From the NCBI GenBank assembly GCA_964509335.1, contig CAZDXB010000020.1:1-55841 (forward strand): DNA of 55,841 bases. The letters run 5' to 3'. A program made the translations under genes and the position numbers. The number at the start of each line of letters is the position of its first letter. Position 1 is the stretch's first letter. This stretch comes from CAZDXB01 sp964509335. GTDB taxonomy: Bacteria; Bacteroidota; Ignavibacteria; Kapaibacteriales; UBA2268. Of this stretch, positions 9,381 to 17,922 are shown in pieces. The notes under the pieces were generated by a model that was not told the DNA's origin, made no database searches, and saw nothing but the letters and a program-made list of their open reading frames with translations.

Positions 9381-9459
9381 CCGACCGCTTAAGCGGTCGG
9401 TTGCCAACAAATTACAAATTTGCCGCCCCTCATTCCGAAATTACAATTTCGGAACGAGG
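9381..9459. repeat. Two intergenic palindromes
   Basis: CCGACCGCTTAAGCGGTCGG at 9381-9400 is a perfect 20-base palindrome. At 9428-9459 lies a copy of the dispersed element in its CCGAAATTACAATTTCGG variant, with CTCATT/AACGAG flanks. They lie between the 3' end of the radical SAM gene and the start of the receptor gene. No T-rich tract follows, so they are not simple terminators. Confidence 0.8.
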
Positions 9460-9477
9460 GAACTTCGCTAAATAAAT

Positions 9478-10416
9478 TCACGCCTTCAACTTCCTCAAAT
9501 AAAACTTCCTGCCTTTGAATTCCGATACGATTATTTTATTCTCCTCGACTAACTTCTCCACCGAAGAAAAATCGCCGTTCGCTTTGCGCAAATACTCCTC
9601 TAAGGCGTCTTCTCTCATCGGATGAACGGACGTAATGCTCAATATATCCTCCTCGACGTTCCCCGTAAAAGCAAACTCGTTGCCTTCGTAACCGATTAAA
9701 TATTCCGCTTTGGGAACGTTCTCGGACAAAATGTGATACGCTTTGTTAATAGTCTCCTCTTCGGGCGCGTTTACCCATTCTTCAGCCGGCGGTCTCGTGG
9801 GAATACTTAAATACGCTACCGAAGGCTTTATTCTCCCCAAAAATTCGGAAACCTCTCGCATATTCTTTTCGCCTTCGTTCAAATCCTTCACGAGCATTGT
9901 TTCCGTAGTCAATTCGCCCTCGAACTCGTCGGCGAACTTAACGATTCCGTCCATCATTGAATTAAACTTTATCGCTTTAATAGGTCTGTCGATTTTCCGC
10001 CAAAGCTCCTCGTCAACCGTATCAACCTTTAAAGAAACCCAATCGGCTCCCATTAAATCGCTTCTGGCGTCCGGCAAATCGATTAGCGTCGAATTGGAAA
10101 TAACCGCTATTTTTATGCCCAAAGGCTTCAATAGCTTTATTATCTTACCGAGGTTTTTGTCCAATATCGGCTCTCCGTCGGGAACAAAAGTCAAATAGTC
10201 GATACGCTCGTCGTTCGCTTCCGCGTCCTGTATTTTCTTTTTTACTTCTTCGTATAAATCTTTCGGCTTGTAGAACTCGCGCCTGTCGGCTATCATTTTA
10301 AGCGAACGCCCTAACTGACAGTAAACGCAAGTGTATGTGCATATCTTGGGCGGTATATTGTTAATTCCTACGCTCTTTCCCAGTCGTCTTGAAGGAACTG
10401 GTCCAAATATTTTCAT
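9478..10416 (-). CDS. Radical SAM protein
   Basis: Radical SAM enzyme of about 312 residues. The [4Fe-4S]/SAM motif is C-x3-C-x2-C (CTYTCVYC), Cys26/30/33 counted from the chosen start, preceded by PSRRLGKSVGINN. This N-terminal pattern resembles the COG0731-type Fe-S oxidoreductases. The barrel region includes VPDGEPILDKNLG and IAVISNSTLID. The specific reaction is unknown. I place the start at the second Met (10416), because GGAAGG lies about 7 bases upstream there while the first ATG (10431) has no ribosome site. The C-terminal ~70 residues (HPMREDALEEYLRK onward) look like a small winged-helix-type extension. Confidence 0.85.
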   Translation of the reverse strand: MKIFGPVPSRRLGKSVGINNIPPKICTYTCVYCQLGRSLKMIADRREFYKPKDLYEEVKKKIQDAEANDERIDYLTFVPDGEPILDKNLGKIIKLLKPLGIKIAVISNSTLIDLPDARSDLMGADWVSLKVDTVDEELWRKIDRPIKAIKFNSMMDGIVKFADEFEGELTTETMLVKDLNEGEKNMREVSEFLGRIKPSVAYLSIPTRPPAEEWVNAPEEETINKAYHILSENVPKAEYLIGYEGNEFAFTGNVEEDILSITSVHPMREDALEEYLRKANGDFSSVEKLVEENKIIVSEFKGRKFYLRKLKA

Positions 10417-10504
10417 CACTCTGCCTTCCATTTTTGCAACAACTCAATTACAAAATAACATAATTAACGAGTAAACAAAAAATTCAGGCGGAAAAAACGG
10501 CAAA

Positions 10505-10706
10505 GGGCTGTATCAAAACTCGATTGTATTGACAATATTGTAAAGTCTAATAGTATGGTTCCAAAAATTATCGTTTTCTTTGGATTCCCAGTCAAGCTGG
10601 GAATGACTACTATGGCGTCATTACCGCAGAAGCGGGAATCCAGAGATGGAGATTTTTGCCGCGCCAATATTAGAAAAAGCTCTTAATATTTCTTTTGAGA
10701 CAGCCC
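10505..10706. mobile_element. Complete MITE-like element with 14-bp terminal inverted repeats
   Basis: The 202-base element starts GGGCTGTATCAAAA (10505-10518) and ends TTTTGAGACAGCCC (10693-10706). The ends are inverted repeats with 13 of 14 positions matching. Inside are the two palindromic blocks ATTCCCAGTCAAGCTGGGAA and GGAATCC/GGATTCC with GTCATTACC between. Related fragments occur at 960-1092, 2075-2170, 6449-6483 and 14776-14877. It codes for nothing convincing, and no clear target-site duplication is seen at the flanks. The likely nature is a non-autonomous transposable element (inference). Confidence 0.75.
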
Positions 10707-10833
10707 ATAGACGATAATCCGTAGCGACAGTTTGCGACCTGTCCTTACAAAATTTGGGCATTACGTAAATTAAACTCTGTCAATTAAATACACAATCGCT
10801 CCGAAATTACAATTTCGGAACGAGGAAATGGCT

Positions 10834-10980
10834 TTAGTTTTGAAAGCTTTTGGGAATAGCTTGCGCGCTACCGAGCGCGTCGGCTAAATCGAACAAACGA
10901 GAAGAGAAATCCAATTCTTCTTCGGAATAAAATCCTTCTGAAAATTCAATTAAATTCTTCTTTAGCTCCGCCCTATTCAT
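10834..10980 (-). CDS. Small hypothetical protein overlapping the 3' end of ppx
   Basis: A 48-codon open frame starts with ATG at 10980 inside the last codons of ppx: the sequence AATGAATAG contains both this start and the ppx stop, an 8-base overlap typical of translational coupling. The product begins MNRAELKKNLIEFSEG and continues through an acidic, helical segment (SEEELDFSSRLFDLADALG) to SFQN. I do not recognise a family. The coupling and ordinary codon use argue that it is real, but length alone cannot exclude chance. The region 10707-10833 downstream holds only a palindrome (10801-10818). Confidence 0.45.
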   Translation of the reverse strand: MNRAELKKNLIEFSEGFYSEEELDFSSRLFDLADALGSAQAIPKSFQN

Positions 10981-12574
10981 TCTTTTCTACGGAATTATTC
11001 TCGAGACTAAATATCTCTTCATGTTTAATTTCGAACGATATTTCCAAGTCCAATGTATCTTCGAGCAGATTTTTCCTTCTCTCGCCGCCCCAAAGCTCTA
11101 TATCCGGCTTTACATCGCTTGAATTTGGAACCAATATTATCTTAAAATCGCCGCCATTTTGCTTAAATTCTAGATCGCCGACTATGCCGAGCTGTCTCCT
11201 GTCGATTCCTTCGGCTATTCGCAAAATACCGCCCAAAATCCTCACGACTCTCCTTTTATCCTCCGTCAGCTTCATATAATTGCTATGTTTGGGCTTTGGA
11301 TGGCTTTTCCTGTGGTAGCGCGATATATTAGCGATTACTTCCGCTTCGTCTTCCGTGAAGCCGGGCATATCGCAATTGCTGATTAAATAATAGCTGTGCT
11401 TGTGGTGCTTATCTCTGGATATATAATAGCCAACGTCATGCAACAAAGCCGCCGCTTCGAGCCATTCACGCTCGATAAAATTCAAGCCATGAGCTAACTG
11501 CAGTTCGTCATATATCTTAAGAGCGTATTTCTTTACGCGCTCGGAATGCTCGAGCATTACGTTATATCTGTCGCAAATATTCCGTATAGTCTGATACCTC
11601 AAATGACTCAACTGTTTTCTTTCTACTCTGGCTTCGTTTTTCTGAATGGTGTAATAAACTATCCCCTCGCGCAAAGCGTAAGAAGAAACGACTAAATGTT
11701 GTATATTCAAATTCTTAACCGCTCTCTCCAATATCAAAGCGCCCGCTACGATTATATCCGCCCGCCGCGGGTCGAGGCTAGGTATTTCTTTTCTCTCCTC
11801 GGGCGTTTCTTTGCTAACAATTTTTTCAATTATTCTGAGAATTTCTTTTCTTTCAACGGTAGAGCCGTTCATATCCTCCGGCAAAATGTCGTTCCTCGCG
11901 GTTATCGCCATTGCGACTATATTCGTAATAGTGCCGGAAGAACCTACGATCGTCTCGAATCCCGTCTCAATCAATCTTTTGAATACCGGTCCCCAAGCGC
12001 CGTTGATAAACTCGCGGCACTTCTCTACGCGGTCGGGCGTCGAAACCCCGTCCGGAAAGAATTTCCTCGTTAATCTGATAGCTCCGATTTTCTCGCTGTG
12101 AACAAACTTAACCTCTCCTTTATTACCGATTACGGTTTCGGTGCTGCCGCCGCCAATATCTATAACCAAAGTTCGCTGGTTTTCGACCGGTAGAGCCTTT
12201 GTTACTCCTAAATATATCAATCGTCCTTCCTCGGCTCCCGAAACGGCTTGTATTTCGACGCCGGATTCTTTTTTCGCTCGCTCCAAAAACTCTTCCTTGT
12301 TGGCGGCTTCTCTCACGGCGCTGGTGGCTATCGCGTATATTTCCGCTTTCTCGGACTTAGCGATATCGGCGAATTTCTTTAACGCCGCGACGCCTCTGTC
12401 TATCGCGTCCGCCTGGATGTATTTCATATCTTTACCGCTGCTGCCGAGCCTCACCATCTCTTTTTCTTTATGATGAACTTTCAACATACCGCGGTGGTCC
12501 ATCGAAGTTATAATTAGATGGAACGAGTTAGTCCCAACGTCTATAGCCGCTATTTTTGGCGCGTTCTTATCCAT
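10973..12574 (-). CDS. ppx: Ppx/GppA exopolyphosphatase-like phosphatase with C-terminal HD domain
   Basis: 533 residues. Residues ~8-305 are the ASKHA-fold Ppx/GppA phosphatase with DVGTNSFHL (phosphate 1 loop), VIDIGGGSTE (phosphate 2 loop) and VGSSGTITNI. Residues ~325-515 are an HD-type domain (AALLHDVGYYISRDKHHKHS) as in long Ppx forms. These enzymes hydrolyse polyphosphate and/or convert pppGpp to ppGpp; sequence does not decide which. A following small gene overlaps its stop, and a short membrane protein gene ends 15 bases before its start, so the genes may form an operon. Polyphosphate is also the theme of the distant VTC operon (39129-44791), but no linkage is shown. Confidence 0.92.
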   Translation of the reverse strand: MDKNAPKIAAIDVGTNSFHLIITSMDHRGMLKVHHKEKEMVRLGSSGKDMKYIQADAIDRGVAALKKFADIAKSEKAEIYAIATSAVREAANKEEFLERAKKESGVEIQAVSGAEEGRLIYLGVTKALPVENQRTLVIDIGGGSTETVIGNKGEVKFVHSEKIGAIRLTRKFFPDGVSTPDRVEKCREFINGAWGPVFKRLIETGFETIVGSSGTITNIVAMAITARNDILPEDMNGSTVERKEILRIIEKIVSKETPEERKEIPSLDPRRADIIVAGALILERAVKNLNIQHLVVSSYALREGIVYYTIQKNEARVERKQLSHLRYQTIRNICDRYNVMLEHSERVKKYALKIYDELQLAHGLNFIEREWLEAAALLHDVGYYISRDKHHKHSYYLISNCDMPGFTEDEAEVIANISRYHRKSHPKPKHSNYMKLTEDKRRVVRILGGILRIAEGIDRRQLGIVGDLEFKQNGGDFKIILVPNSSDVKPDIELWGGERRKNLLEDTLDLEISFEIKHEEIFSLENNSVEKNE

Positions 12575-12589
12575 AATTCAACCCTAAAA

Positions 12590-12817
12590 TCAATCGTCCG
12601 AATTTTTTTTCTTCTTTTTGTTAGCGTCCCCTTTTAAAACCACTACGTCGTCTTTATCGTAAATGATTTCGCCGTCGTCGCCTCTTTTACGCTCGTCGTC
12701 TTTGGTTTCGGGCGGCGCGAAAGCGCTGAAGAAACTACGCAGCTTCTTGGTAGCGTAGGATATTACTATCGCTACCGCCGCGAGAATTAAAGCCAATATG
12801 ATAAAAAATCGCATCAT
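12590..12817 (-). CDS. Small single-pass membrane protein (DUF4834-like)
   Basis: 75 residues: an N-terminal hydrophobic helix (FFIILALILAAVAIVISYA), a short basic/aromatic segment (KKLRSFFSAFAPP), then a highly charged tail with GEIIYDKDDVVVLKG and a lysine-rich end. The arrangement resembles short Bacteroidota proteins of the DUF4834 type, but that call is weak. It is predicted to sit in the inner membrane with the charged tail in the cytoplasm. It lies between trpS and ppx on the same strand, 55 and 15 bases away respectively. Function unknown. Confidence 0.6.
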   Translation of the reverse strand: MMRFFIILALILAAVAIVISYATKKLRSFFSAFAPPETKDDERKRGDDGEIIYDKDDVVVLKGDANKKKKKNSDD

Positions 12818-12872
12818 AAATTTATAACTAACACATCATACTAAAACAAACTTAATAAACGGCTAATAAATA

Positions 12873-13886
12873 TCAGAATTGGACAAAACCGACTTTTTTA
12901 TATACCTTTCTCAGCGTTTTAAAAGCCGTTCTTCTCGCCTTCTCGGCTCCCTCGGCAAGCGCCGACTGCAAATACTTCTTCTCGCTTCGAATTTCTAGGT
13001 ATTTTTCGCGAAACGGCTTTACGTAGTCGGCGACCGCGTCCGCAACGGCGGCTTTAAAAGCGCCGTATCCTTCGCCCTCGAACTCTTTTTCGATGTCCTC
13101 CACCGACTTGCCGGTCGAAATATGATACAATGAAATCAAATTCGAAACGCCCGGCTTTCCGTCGGGATTATATTTAACTTCGCCGCCGGAATCGGTTACC
13201 GCTCGCTTTATCTTATTCTTGATTTGATTGTCGTCGTCCGTAATATAAATAGCCGATTTCTCGTTCTCGTCGGATTTCGACATCTTCTTTGTCGGCTCCT
13301 GCAAGCTCATCACTCGCGCTCCCACTTTCGGAATATACGGCTCGGGGACCTTAAAAGTCGGCGAATACGTATTATTGAAGCGCTGAGCTAAGTTCCTCGT
13401 CAACTCTAAATGTTGCTTCTGGTCGTTGCCGACCGGCACCAAATCCGCCTGATAAAGCAATATATCCGCCGCTTGCAACGTGGGATAAGTGAACAAGCCC
13501 GCGTTTATGTTCTCGGGATTTTTCGACGATTTATCCTTGAACTGCGTCATCCTGTTCAAATCGCCTATCGGAGTGAAGCAATTCAACACCCAAGCCAACT
13601 GCGCGTGCTCGGTTACGTGAGATTGAATGAACAGCGCGCTTTTCTCAGGGTCGATGCCGCAAGCTATCAGCAAAGCCGCCAAATCCAGCGAGCTTTTTCT
13701 CAGCTCCGCCGGCTTTTGCTTTAAAGTGATAGCGTGCAAATCGACGACAGTAAAATAACAGCTGTATTCGTCCTGCAAAGCCGCCCAATTCCTTATCGCT
13801 CCAACCAAGTTGCCAATGTGTAACTTGCCGGAAGGCTGTATTCCGCTAAGAATTACCTTCCTCTTATCGCCGTCGTTATTAGCCAT
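12873..13886 (-). CDS. trpS: Tryptophanyl-tRNA synthetase
   Basis: 337 residues, class Ic aminoacyl-tRNA synthetase charging tRNA-Trp. The HIGH-equivalent is PSGKLHIGN at residues ~18-26 and the KMSKS loop is KKMSKSDEN at ~198-206. Also typical are TVVDLHA, FIQSHV and DILLYQADLVPVGNDQKQHLELTR for tryptophan/ATP binding. Length matches bacterial TrpS. The start is preceded by the AT-rich TTGAATT with no Shine-Dalgarno motif. It heads a same-strand group running into the DUF4834-like gene and ppx. Confidence 0.96.
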   Translation of the reverse strand: MANNDGDKRKVILSGIQPSGKLHIGNLVGAIRNWAALQDEYSCYFTVVDLHAITLKQKPAELRKSSLDLAALLIACGIDPEKSALFIQSHVTEHAQLAWVLNCFTPIGDLNRMTQFKDKSSKNPENINAGLFTYPTLQAADILLYQADLVPVGNDQKQHLELTRNLAQRFNNTYSPTFKVPEPYIPKVGARVMSLQEPTKKMSKSDENEKSAIYITDDDNQIKNKIKRAVTDSGGEVKYNPDGKPGVSNLISLYHISTGKSVEDIEKEFEGEGYGAFKAAVADAVADYVKPFREKYLEIRSEKKYLQSALAEGAEKARRTAFKTLRKVYKKVGFVQF

Positions 13887-13919
13887 AATTCAATCGATTG
13901 AAATATTTTTAAAATTAAA

Positions 13920-14591
13920 TTAACGTTTGGGATTGTTGTTTATTTCAACTCCGCCGAAAATCACGTCGTGATTAATAACCAAAACAGGCGAACTCTCTTC
14001 GGTTTCTTGACTTACGTTCTCCTCGTAACCGCCGAAAATCGGGCTTCCGTTGGACTCCACCTTCCAATTTCGCGGAATAGCTATCTGAACGCCGCCGAAA
14101 ACGCAGTCGATATCGACAACCATCTCTTTCTCCGCGGCTCGCGCTTCGAGCAAATTCAGATTAGCGCCGCCAAAGACGCACACGATTTTGCCGCCCGAAA
14201 AAGCGTCCTTTACTTTTTTATCCGAACTGCCGAATATAGTGTGAACCATAGCGTCGGAACCTTCGGCGTTGGAATGCTTGTGTCGTCGCGTTCTCGGGAA
14301 AATCAAGCTGATTCCTATCAAAATCAAGATAATCGGCAAAACAGCGTCCCAGAAGCCGCCTTGATAAAACCCCAAGTTGCCGGCTAATATCAAAAGCCCG
14401 ATTAGAATTATCGACACGCCAAACAGCAGAGAACTCTTACTCGTAGCGATTCTCTCGACGCCGAAAATCAACAAGATAATAGGCCACCAATTCGCTATTA
14501 TATCCGACACTTCGTATAAACCGAACGAGCCTAAAAGATAAGCGACGCCGATTAGTATCAAAACAGTCGCTAAAACGTTTCTAAAATTCAT
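13920..14591 (-). CDS. LiaF-like membrane protein (LiaI/LiaF transmembrane region plus C-terminal domain)
   Basis: About 223 residues from the ATG at 14591; an upstream in-frame TTG (14642) lacks ribosome-binding support. Residues ~1-95 hold four hydrophobic segments (NVLATVLILIGVAYLLG, WWPIILLIFGVERI, SLLFGVSIILIGLLILAG, DAVLPIILILIGISLIF), matching the LiaI/LiaF-type membrane region. The C-terminal part has four repeats of an [IV]FGG motif (CVFGGANLN, CVFGGVQIA, SPIFGGYEE, VIFGGVEIN), typical of the cell-wall-active-antibiotic-response domain fold. In Firmicutes LiaF represses a stress two-component system; in Bacteroidota the role is unknown, and no such kinase lies beside it. It is the same strand as trpS, 33 bases away. 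Confidence 0.8.
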   Translation of the reverse strand: MNFRNVLATVLILIGVAYLLGSFGLYEVSDIIANWWPIILLIFGVERIATSKSSLLFGVSIILIGLLILAGNLGFYQGGFWDAVLPIILILIGISLIFPRTRRHKHSNAEGSDAMVHTIFGSSDKKVKDAFSGGKIVCVFGGANLNLLEARAAEKEMVVDIDCVFGGVQIAIPRNWKVESNGSPIFGGYEENVSQETEESSPVLVINHDVIFGGVEINNNPKR

Positions 14592-14698
14592 TTTTTCGCT
14601 CTCATTAAGTAAACAAAACGCAATATAATAGATAATACGCAATCTATTATAAATAGTTGGTTAATAAATATTAATAATTGGGGCGGCAAAGAAAATCA

Positions 14699-15044
14699 CA
14701 TTGGGGCAAGCCCCAATGCGTCCATAAAATACACGGAAGCACACGAGCTTGCCCGTGCGATATTATCTAGTAGCTGTCATTCCCAACTTGATTGGGAATC
14801 CAGAAAAGACGATTATTTTTGGAATTTCATTATCAGACATTGCAATATTATCTATACAATCGAGTTTTAAGATAGCCTCTGAAGTAGAGACGCAAAATCT
14901 TGCGTCTCTACGCTCCCCTTATCAGACGCGCCGCGCCTCTCAAGCGCGGCGCATCTCAAGAAGAAAGGAAGATAAATAGCCCCGAACTTTAGTTCGGGGG
15001 AAAATAAATACTAAAAAAACCAGTCCCCGCCCTAAAGGACGGGG
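14699..15044. repeat. Cluster of unrelated short-loop hairpins plus a MITE fragment
   Basis: This 516-base gene-free stretch (14643-15158) holds a series of near-perfect palindromes with different arm sequences. They are CATTGGGGC-AA-GCCCCAATG (14699-14718), GTAGAGACGCAA-4-TTGCGTCTCTAC (14884-14911), GCGCCGCGC-7-GCGCGGCGC (14928-14952), CCCCGAACT-TT-AGTTCGGGG (14980-14999) and CCCCGCCCT-AA-AGGACGGGG (15025-15044, one mismatch). A partial MITE copy lies at 14776-14877. None is followed by a T tract that would make it a plain terminator. No coding sequence is apparent. Confidence 0.8.
14776..14877. repeat. MITE-like repeat, right-end fragment
   Basis: It carries CATTCCCAACTTGATTGGGA, then GATTATTTTTGGAA, the subterminal TATCTATACAATCGAG and a decayed end TTTTAAGATAGCC (compare the end GATACAGCCC seen at 10505 on the other strand). 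The first half of the element is missing. Confidence 0.65.
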
Positions 15045-15158
15045 CTAATGAGCTTTTCCGCGACCGAAACAATTCCGCCCATCTCATTTCTTCTCGTTAC
15101 TACCGCCCCGCGCCGCGCTCTAATCAAACGCGGAGGGTCGGAACAAACGGAACCTCCC

Positions 15159-17333
15159 TCACTTCACAACCATCATCTTCACCGTCTCCGTTCGCGCTCC
15201 GGTTCGTATCGTGCAATAATAAACGCCGCTCGGCAGACCGCGCGCGTCGAAAGCTATTGTGTGCGTTCCCGAGCTGTATAATTCATTGGCGGAGAGCCGC
15301 TTTACTTCCCGTCCTAAAGCGTCAGTAACCTTTATTGTTACGCTTCCCGCTTTCTTTATTCTGAATTCTATCGTCGCTTTGTCGTTAATGGGATTCGGAT
15401 AGACTGAAAGAAATCCATTCTCGCTCTCGCGCTTTTCCTCTACCACCGACGCGCTTTCCTTTAACACGCCTACGCCGCCGTCAGTACCGAACCATTTATC
15501 GCCGTTTTTATCTATCGCTATTGACCTAACATAATTATTAGGCAAGCCGGAATTTGAAGTGTCATATAGTATCCAGTTTTTGCCGCCATATTTCGCAACG
15601 CCGCCGCCGTTAGTTCCGAACCATTCACTACTATCAACGTCTAAAGCGATTGAAAAAACACCATTATTGGGCAAGCCAGAATTTAAGTAATTGTATAGGA
15701 ACCAGTTTTCGCCGTCAAATTTTACTACGCCTCCGTCGTATGTTACTGCGTTATAAGCCCCAAACCATATATTATATTTGTCGTCTATCTCGATTGTCAA
15801 AACCCGATTATGAGGCAAACCAGAATTAAAACGATTATATAGCGTCCACTTCGCGCCGTCATATTTCGCAACGCCGCCACCGTTAGTTCCAAACCATTTA
15901 TTATTATGACAATCTATCTTTATTGACCTAACATCATTATTAGCATAACAAGAATCAAAAATATTTAATGCCATCCAGTTTACGTCATCAAATTTTGCTA
16001 CGCCATTGTCAGTACCGAACCATTTATTCCCGTTTCCGTCAATAGAAATTGTCCGAACAAAATTATCAGGCAATTCGGAATTAGAAGTATTATATACCGT
16101 CCAGTCCTTGCCGTCATATTTCGCAACGCCGCCGCCGTCAGTACCGAACCATTTATTATCGTCGCCGTCTATCGCGATTGTTAGAATCCGATTATGAGGC
16201 AAGCCAGAATTTGAACAATTATATAGCGTCCAGTCCTCGCCGTCGTATTTCGCAACGCCGCCGCCAGTTCCAAACCATTTATTGCTGTCGCGGTCTAAAG
16301 CAATAGAAAAAACGTCATTATCAGGCAAACCGGAATTGTAAGCATTATATAACGTCCAGTCCTCGCCGTCATATTTAACGAGGCCGCCGCTAGTTCCAAA
16401 CCATTTATTGCTGTCGCGGTCTAAAGCTATTAACAAAACGTCATTATCAGACAAACCGGAAATATTTACATTATATATAGTCCAGTTTTTACCGTCATAT
16501 TTCGCAACGCCGCCGCCGTCAGTACCGAACCATTTATTCCCGTCTCCGTCGATCGTAATTGTTCTAACAAAATAATCAGGCAATTCGGAATTAGAAGTAT
16601 TATATACCGTCCAGTCCTTGCCGTCATATTTCGCAACGCCAAAAGAGGTCCCGAACCATTTATTACCCTCTGCGTCTATCGCAATTGCCCTAACGTCATT
16701 ATTGGGCAAGCCGGAATTAAATCTATTATATATCGTCCAATCCTTGCCGTCATATTTCGCAACGCCGCCGTAATAAGTCCCGAACCATTTATTCCCGCCG
16801 CTGTCTATCGCTATTGACATAACGTCATTATCGGGCAAGCCGGAATTGGATTCTTTATATACCGTCCAATTAGCGCCGTCGTATTTCGCTACGCCGCCGA
16901 AAGTCCCGAACCATTTATTCCCGCCGCTGTCTATCGCTATTGACATAACGTCATTATCGGGCAAGCCGGAATTGGATTCTTTATATACCGTCCAATCCTT
17001 GCCGTCATATTTCACAACGCCGCCGTTACGAGTCCCGAACCATTTATTCCCGCCGCCGTCTATACCGCTTGACCAAACTTCGTTACTAGACAAACCAGAA
17101 TTGTAATTATTATAAACAATCCACCCCTCATCATTGTATTTTGCTACGCCTTTATTAGTTCCAATCCATTTATTACTGTCTTTATCTATAACGATCGTAA
17201 AAACAATATTTGAAGGCAAACCAGTATTGGAAACACTAAAAACCGTCCACTCCTCTTCGGCTTTTATTGAATAAGCGCTAATAAATAAAATAGCCGCTAT
17301 AACGCCTAAAATCCATTTCCAAGCTTTTTTCAT
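15159..17333 (-). CDS. Secreted double beta-propeller protein with T9SS sorting domain
   Basis: 724 residues. A signal peptide (MKKAWKWILGVIAAILFISA) is followed by repeats of ~42 residues with the pattern NKWFGTxGGVAKYDGxxWTxYN then NSGLPxNxVxxIAID. I count 13 whole repeats plus a split first/last one, 14 blades in all. That fits two closed 7-bladed propellers of the two-component-regulator-propeller type normally found as periplasmic sensors, here without a membrane anchor or kinase. A T9SS sorting domain follows (YPNPINDKATIEF to GVYYCTIRTGARTETVKMMVVK). Several repeats are nearly identical in DNA, indicating recent duplication. It is expected at the cell surface; its ligand is unknown. 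Confidence 0.85.
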   Translation of the reverse strand: MKKAWKWILGVIAAILFISAYSIKAEEEWTVFSVSNTGLPSNIVFTIVIDKDSNKWIGTNKGVAKYNDEGWIVYNNYNSGLSSNEVWSSGIDGGGNKWFGTRNGGVVKYDGKDWTVYKESNSGLPDNDVMSIAIDSGGNKWFGTFGGVAKYDGANWTVYKESNSGLPDNDVMSIAIDSGGNKWFGTYYGGVAKYDGKDWTIYNRFNSGLPNNDVRAIAIDAEGNKWFGTSFGVAKYDGKDWTVYNTSNSELPDYFVRTITIDGDGNKWFGTDGGGVAKYDGKNWTIYNVNISGLSDNDVLLIALDRDSNKWFGTSGGLVKYDGEDWTLYNAYNSGLPDNDVFSIALDRDSNKWFGTGGGVAKYDGEDWTLYNCSNSGLPHNRILTIAIDGDDNKWFGTDGGGVAKYDGKDWTVYNTSNSELPDNFVRTISIDGNGNKWFGTDNGVAKFDDVNWMALNIFDSCYANNDVRSIKIDCHNNKWFGTNGGGVAKYDGAKWTLYNRFNSGLPHNRVLTIEIDDKYNIWFGAYNAVTYDGGVVKFDGENWFLYNYLNSGLPNNGVFSIALDVDSSEWFGTNGGGVAKYGGKNWILYDTSNSGLPNNYVRSIAIDKNGDKWFGTDGGVGVLKESASVVEEKRESENGFLSVYPNPINDKATIEFRIKKAGSVTIKVTDALGREVKRLSANELYSSGTHTIAFDARGLPSGVYYCTIRTGARTETVKMMVVK

Positions 17334-17366
17334 AGCTTCACCTTTTATATATTAAATAAACAAAAA

Positions 17367-17819
17367 TCATTCTCTCTCCGCCGCCAACCCTCTCGCCCTC
17401 AGCATTTCGGCAAACAACGAGTCGTTTATTTCGACCCGCCTTAAAAGCCGCCCGTATGCGTCGATGTTAGCTTGCGTCGTGTCTCGTTTTAAGGTTGCCG
17501 TTTTGTTCAGTAGCTTATCGATAGCGAGCCGTTCAGCCATTTCGCCAAGACGATAAGCCGAATCCGCGCTTATTCCGGCGCTTTCCGCTTGTTTCCGCAA
17601 TCTCTTGCCGCGCCTCGTTTCGTATGCGTCCGCGCCGAGCAGTCTAATTATAATCGTTTCGCCGCGCCGTTGGGTTTTGTATGTGTCGCCGTCCGTTACC
17701 TCCGTTATCAAAGCCGTCGCCTCGTAATCCAAAAAGATGTTTTCGCAAACCGGGCAAAAGCACCCCCCAAATCCAAAGGCAAACGCCAAAGAACCAATCA
17801 AAAAACGCAAATATTTCAC
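17367..17819 (-). CDS. Thermonuclease-like (SNase) lipoprotein
   Basis: Staphylococcal-nuclease-fold protein, about 150 residues from the GTG at 17819; an upstream GTG at 17834 is the alternative start. The catalytic pattern is complete: the Ca-binding VTDGDT, Arg and Glu in RLLGADAYETRRG, and the second Arg in DAYGRLLRRV, matching Asp21/Arg35/Glu43/Arg87 of the classical enzyme. The N-terminus MKYLRFLIGSLAFAFGFGGC looks like a lipoprotein signal with Cys near position 20. Likely a calcium-dependent nuclease anchored on the envelope or periplasmic. It is divergent from thyX. Confidence 0.83.
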   Translation of the reverse strand: MKYLRFLIGSLAFAFGFGGCFCPVCENIFLDYEATALITEVTDGDTYKTQRRGETIIIRLLGADAYETRRGKRLRKQAESAGISADSAYRLGEMAERLAIDKLLNKTATLKRDTTQANIDAYGRLLRRVEINDSLFAEMLRARGLAAERE

Positions 17820-17869
17820 TTTAAAACAACTCACAACATAAATTTACAAAAAATTCTTTTTTAATACAA

Positions 17870-17900
17870 TTGGTAGAAAAAAAAATCATTTTTATCTTTG
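17870..17900 (+). promoter_or_regulatory. Bacteroidota-type promoter of thyX
   Basis: TTG at 17870-17872 and TATCTTTG at 17893-17900 are separated by 20 bases. This matches the -33 TTTG / -7 TAnnTTTG consensus of Bacteroidota housekeeping sigma factors. The predicted transcript would start about 17906, leaving a short leader before the thyX ATG at 17923. Confidence 0.6.
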
Positions 17901-17922
17901 TAGTTATGTTATAATAAAATGG

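Noticed and set aside
10464..10667. Open frame of 67 codons on the minus strand
   Set aside because: It is read through the MITE; peptides such as LDSRFCGNDA are a known by-product of this repeat type.
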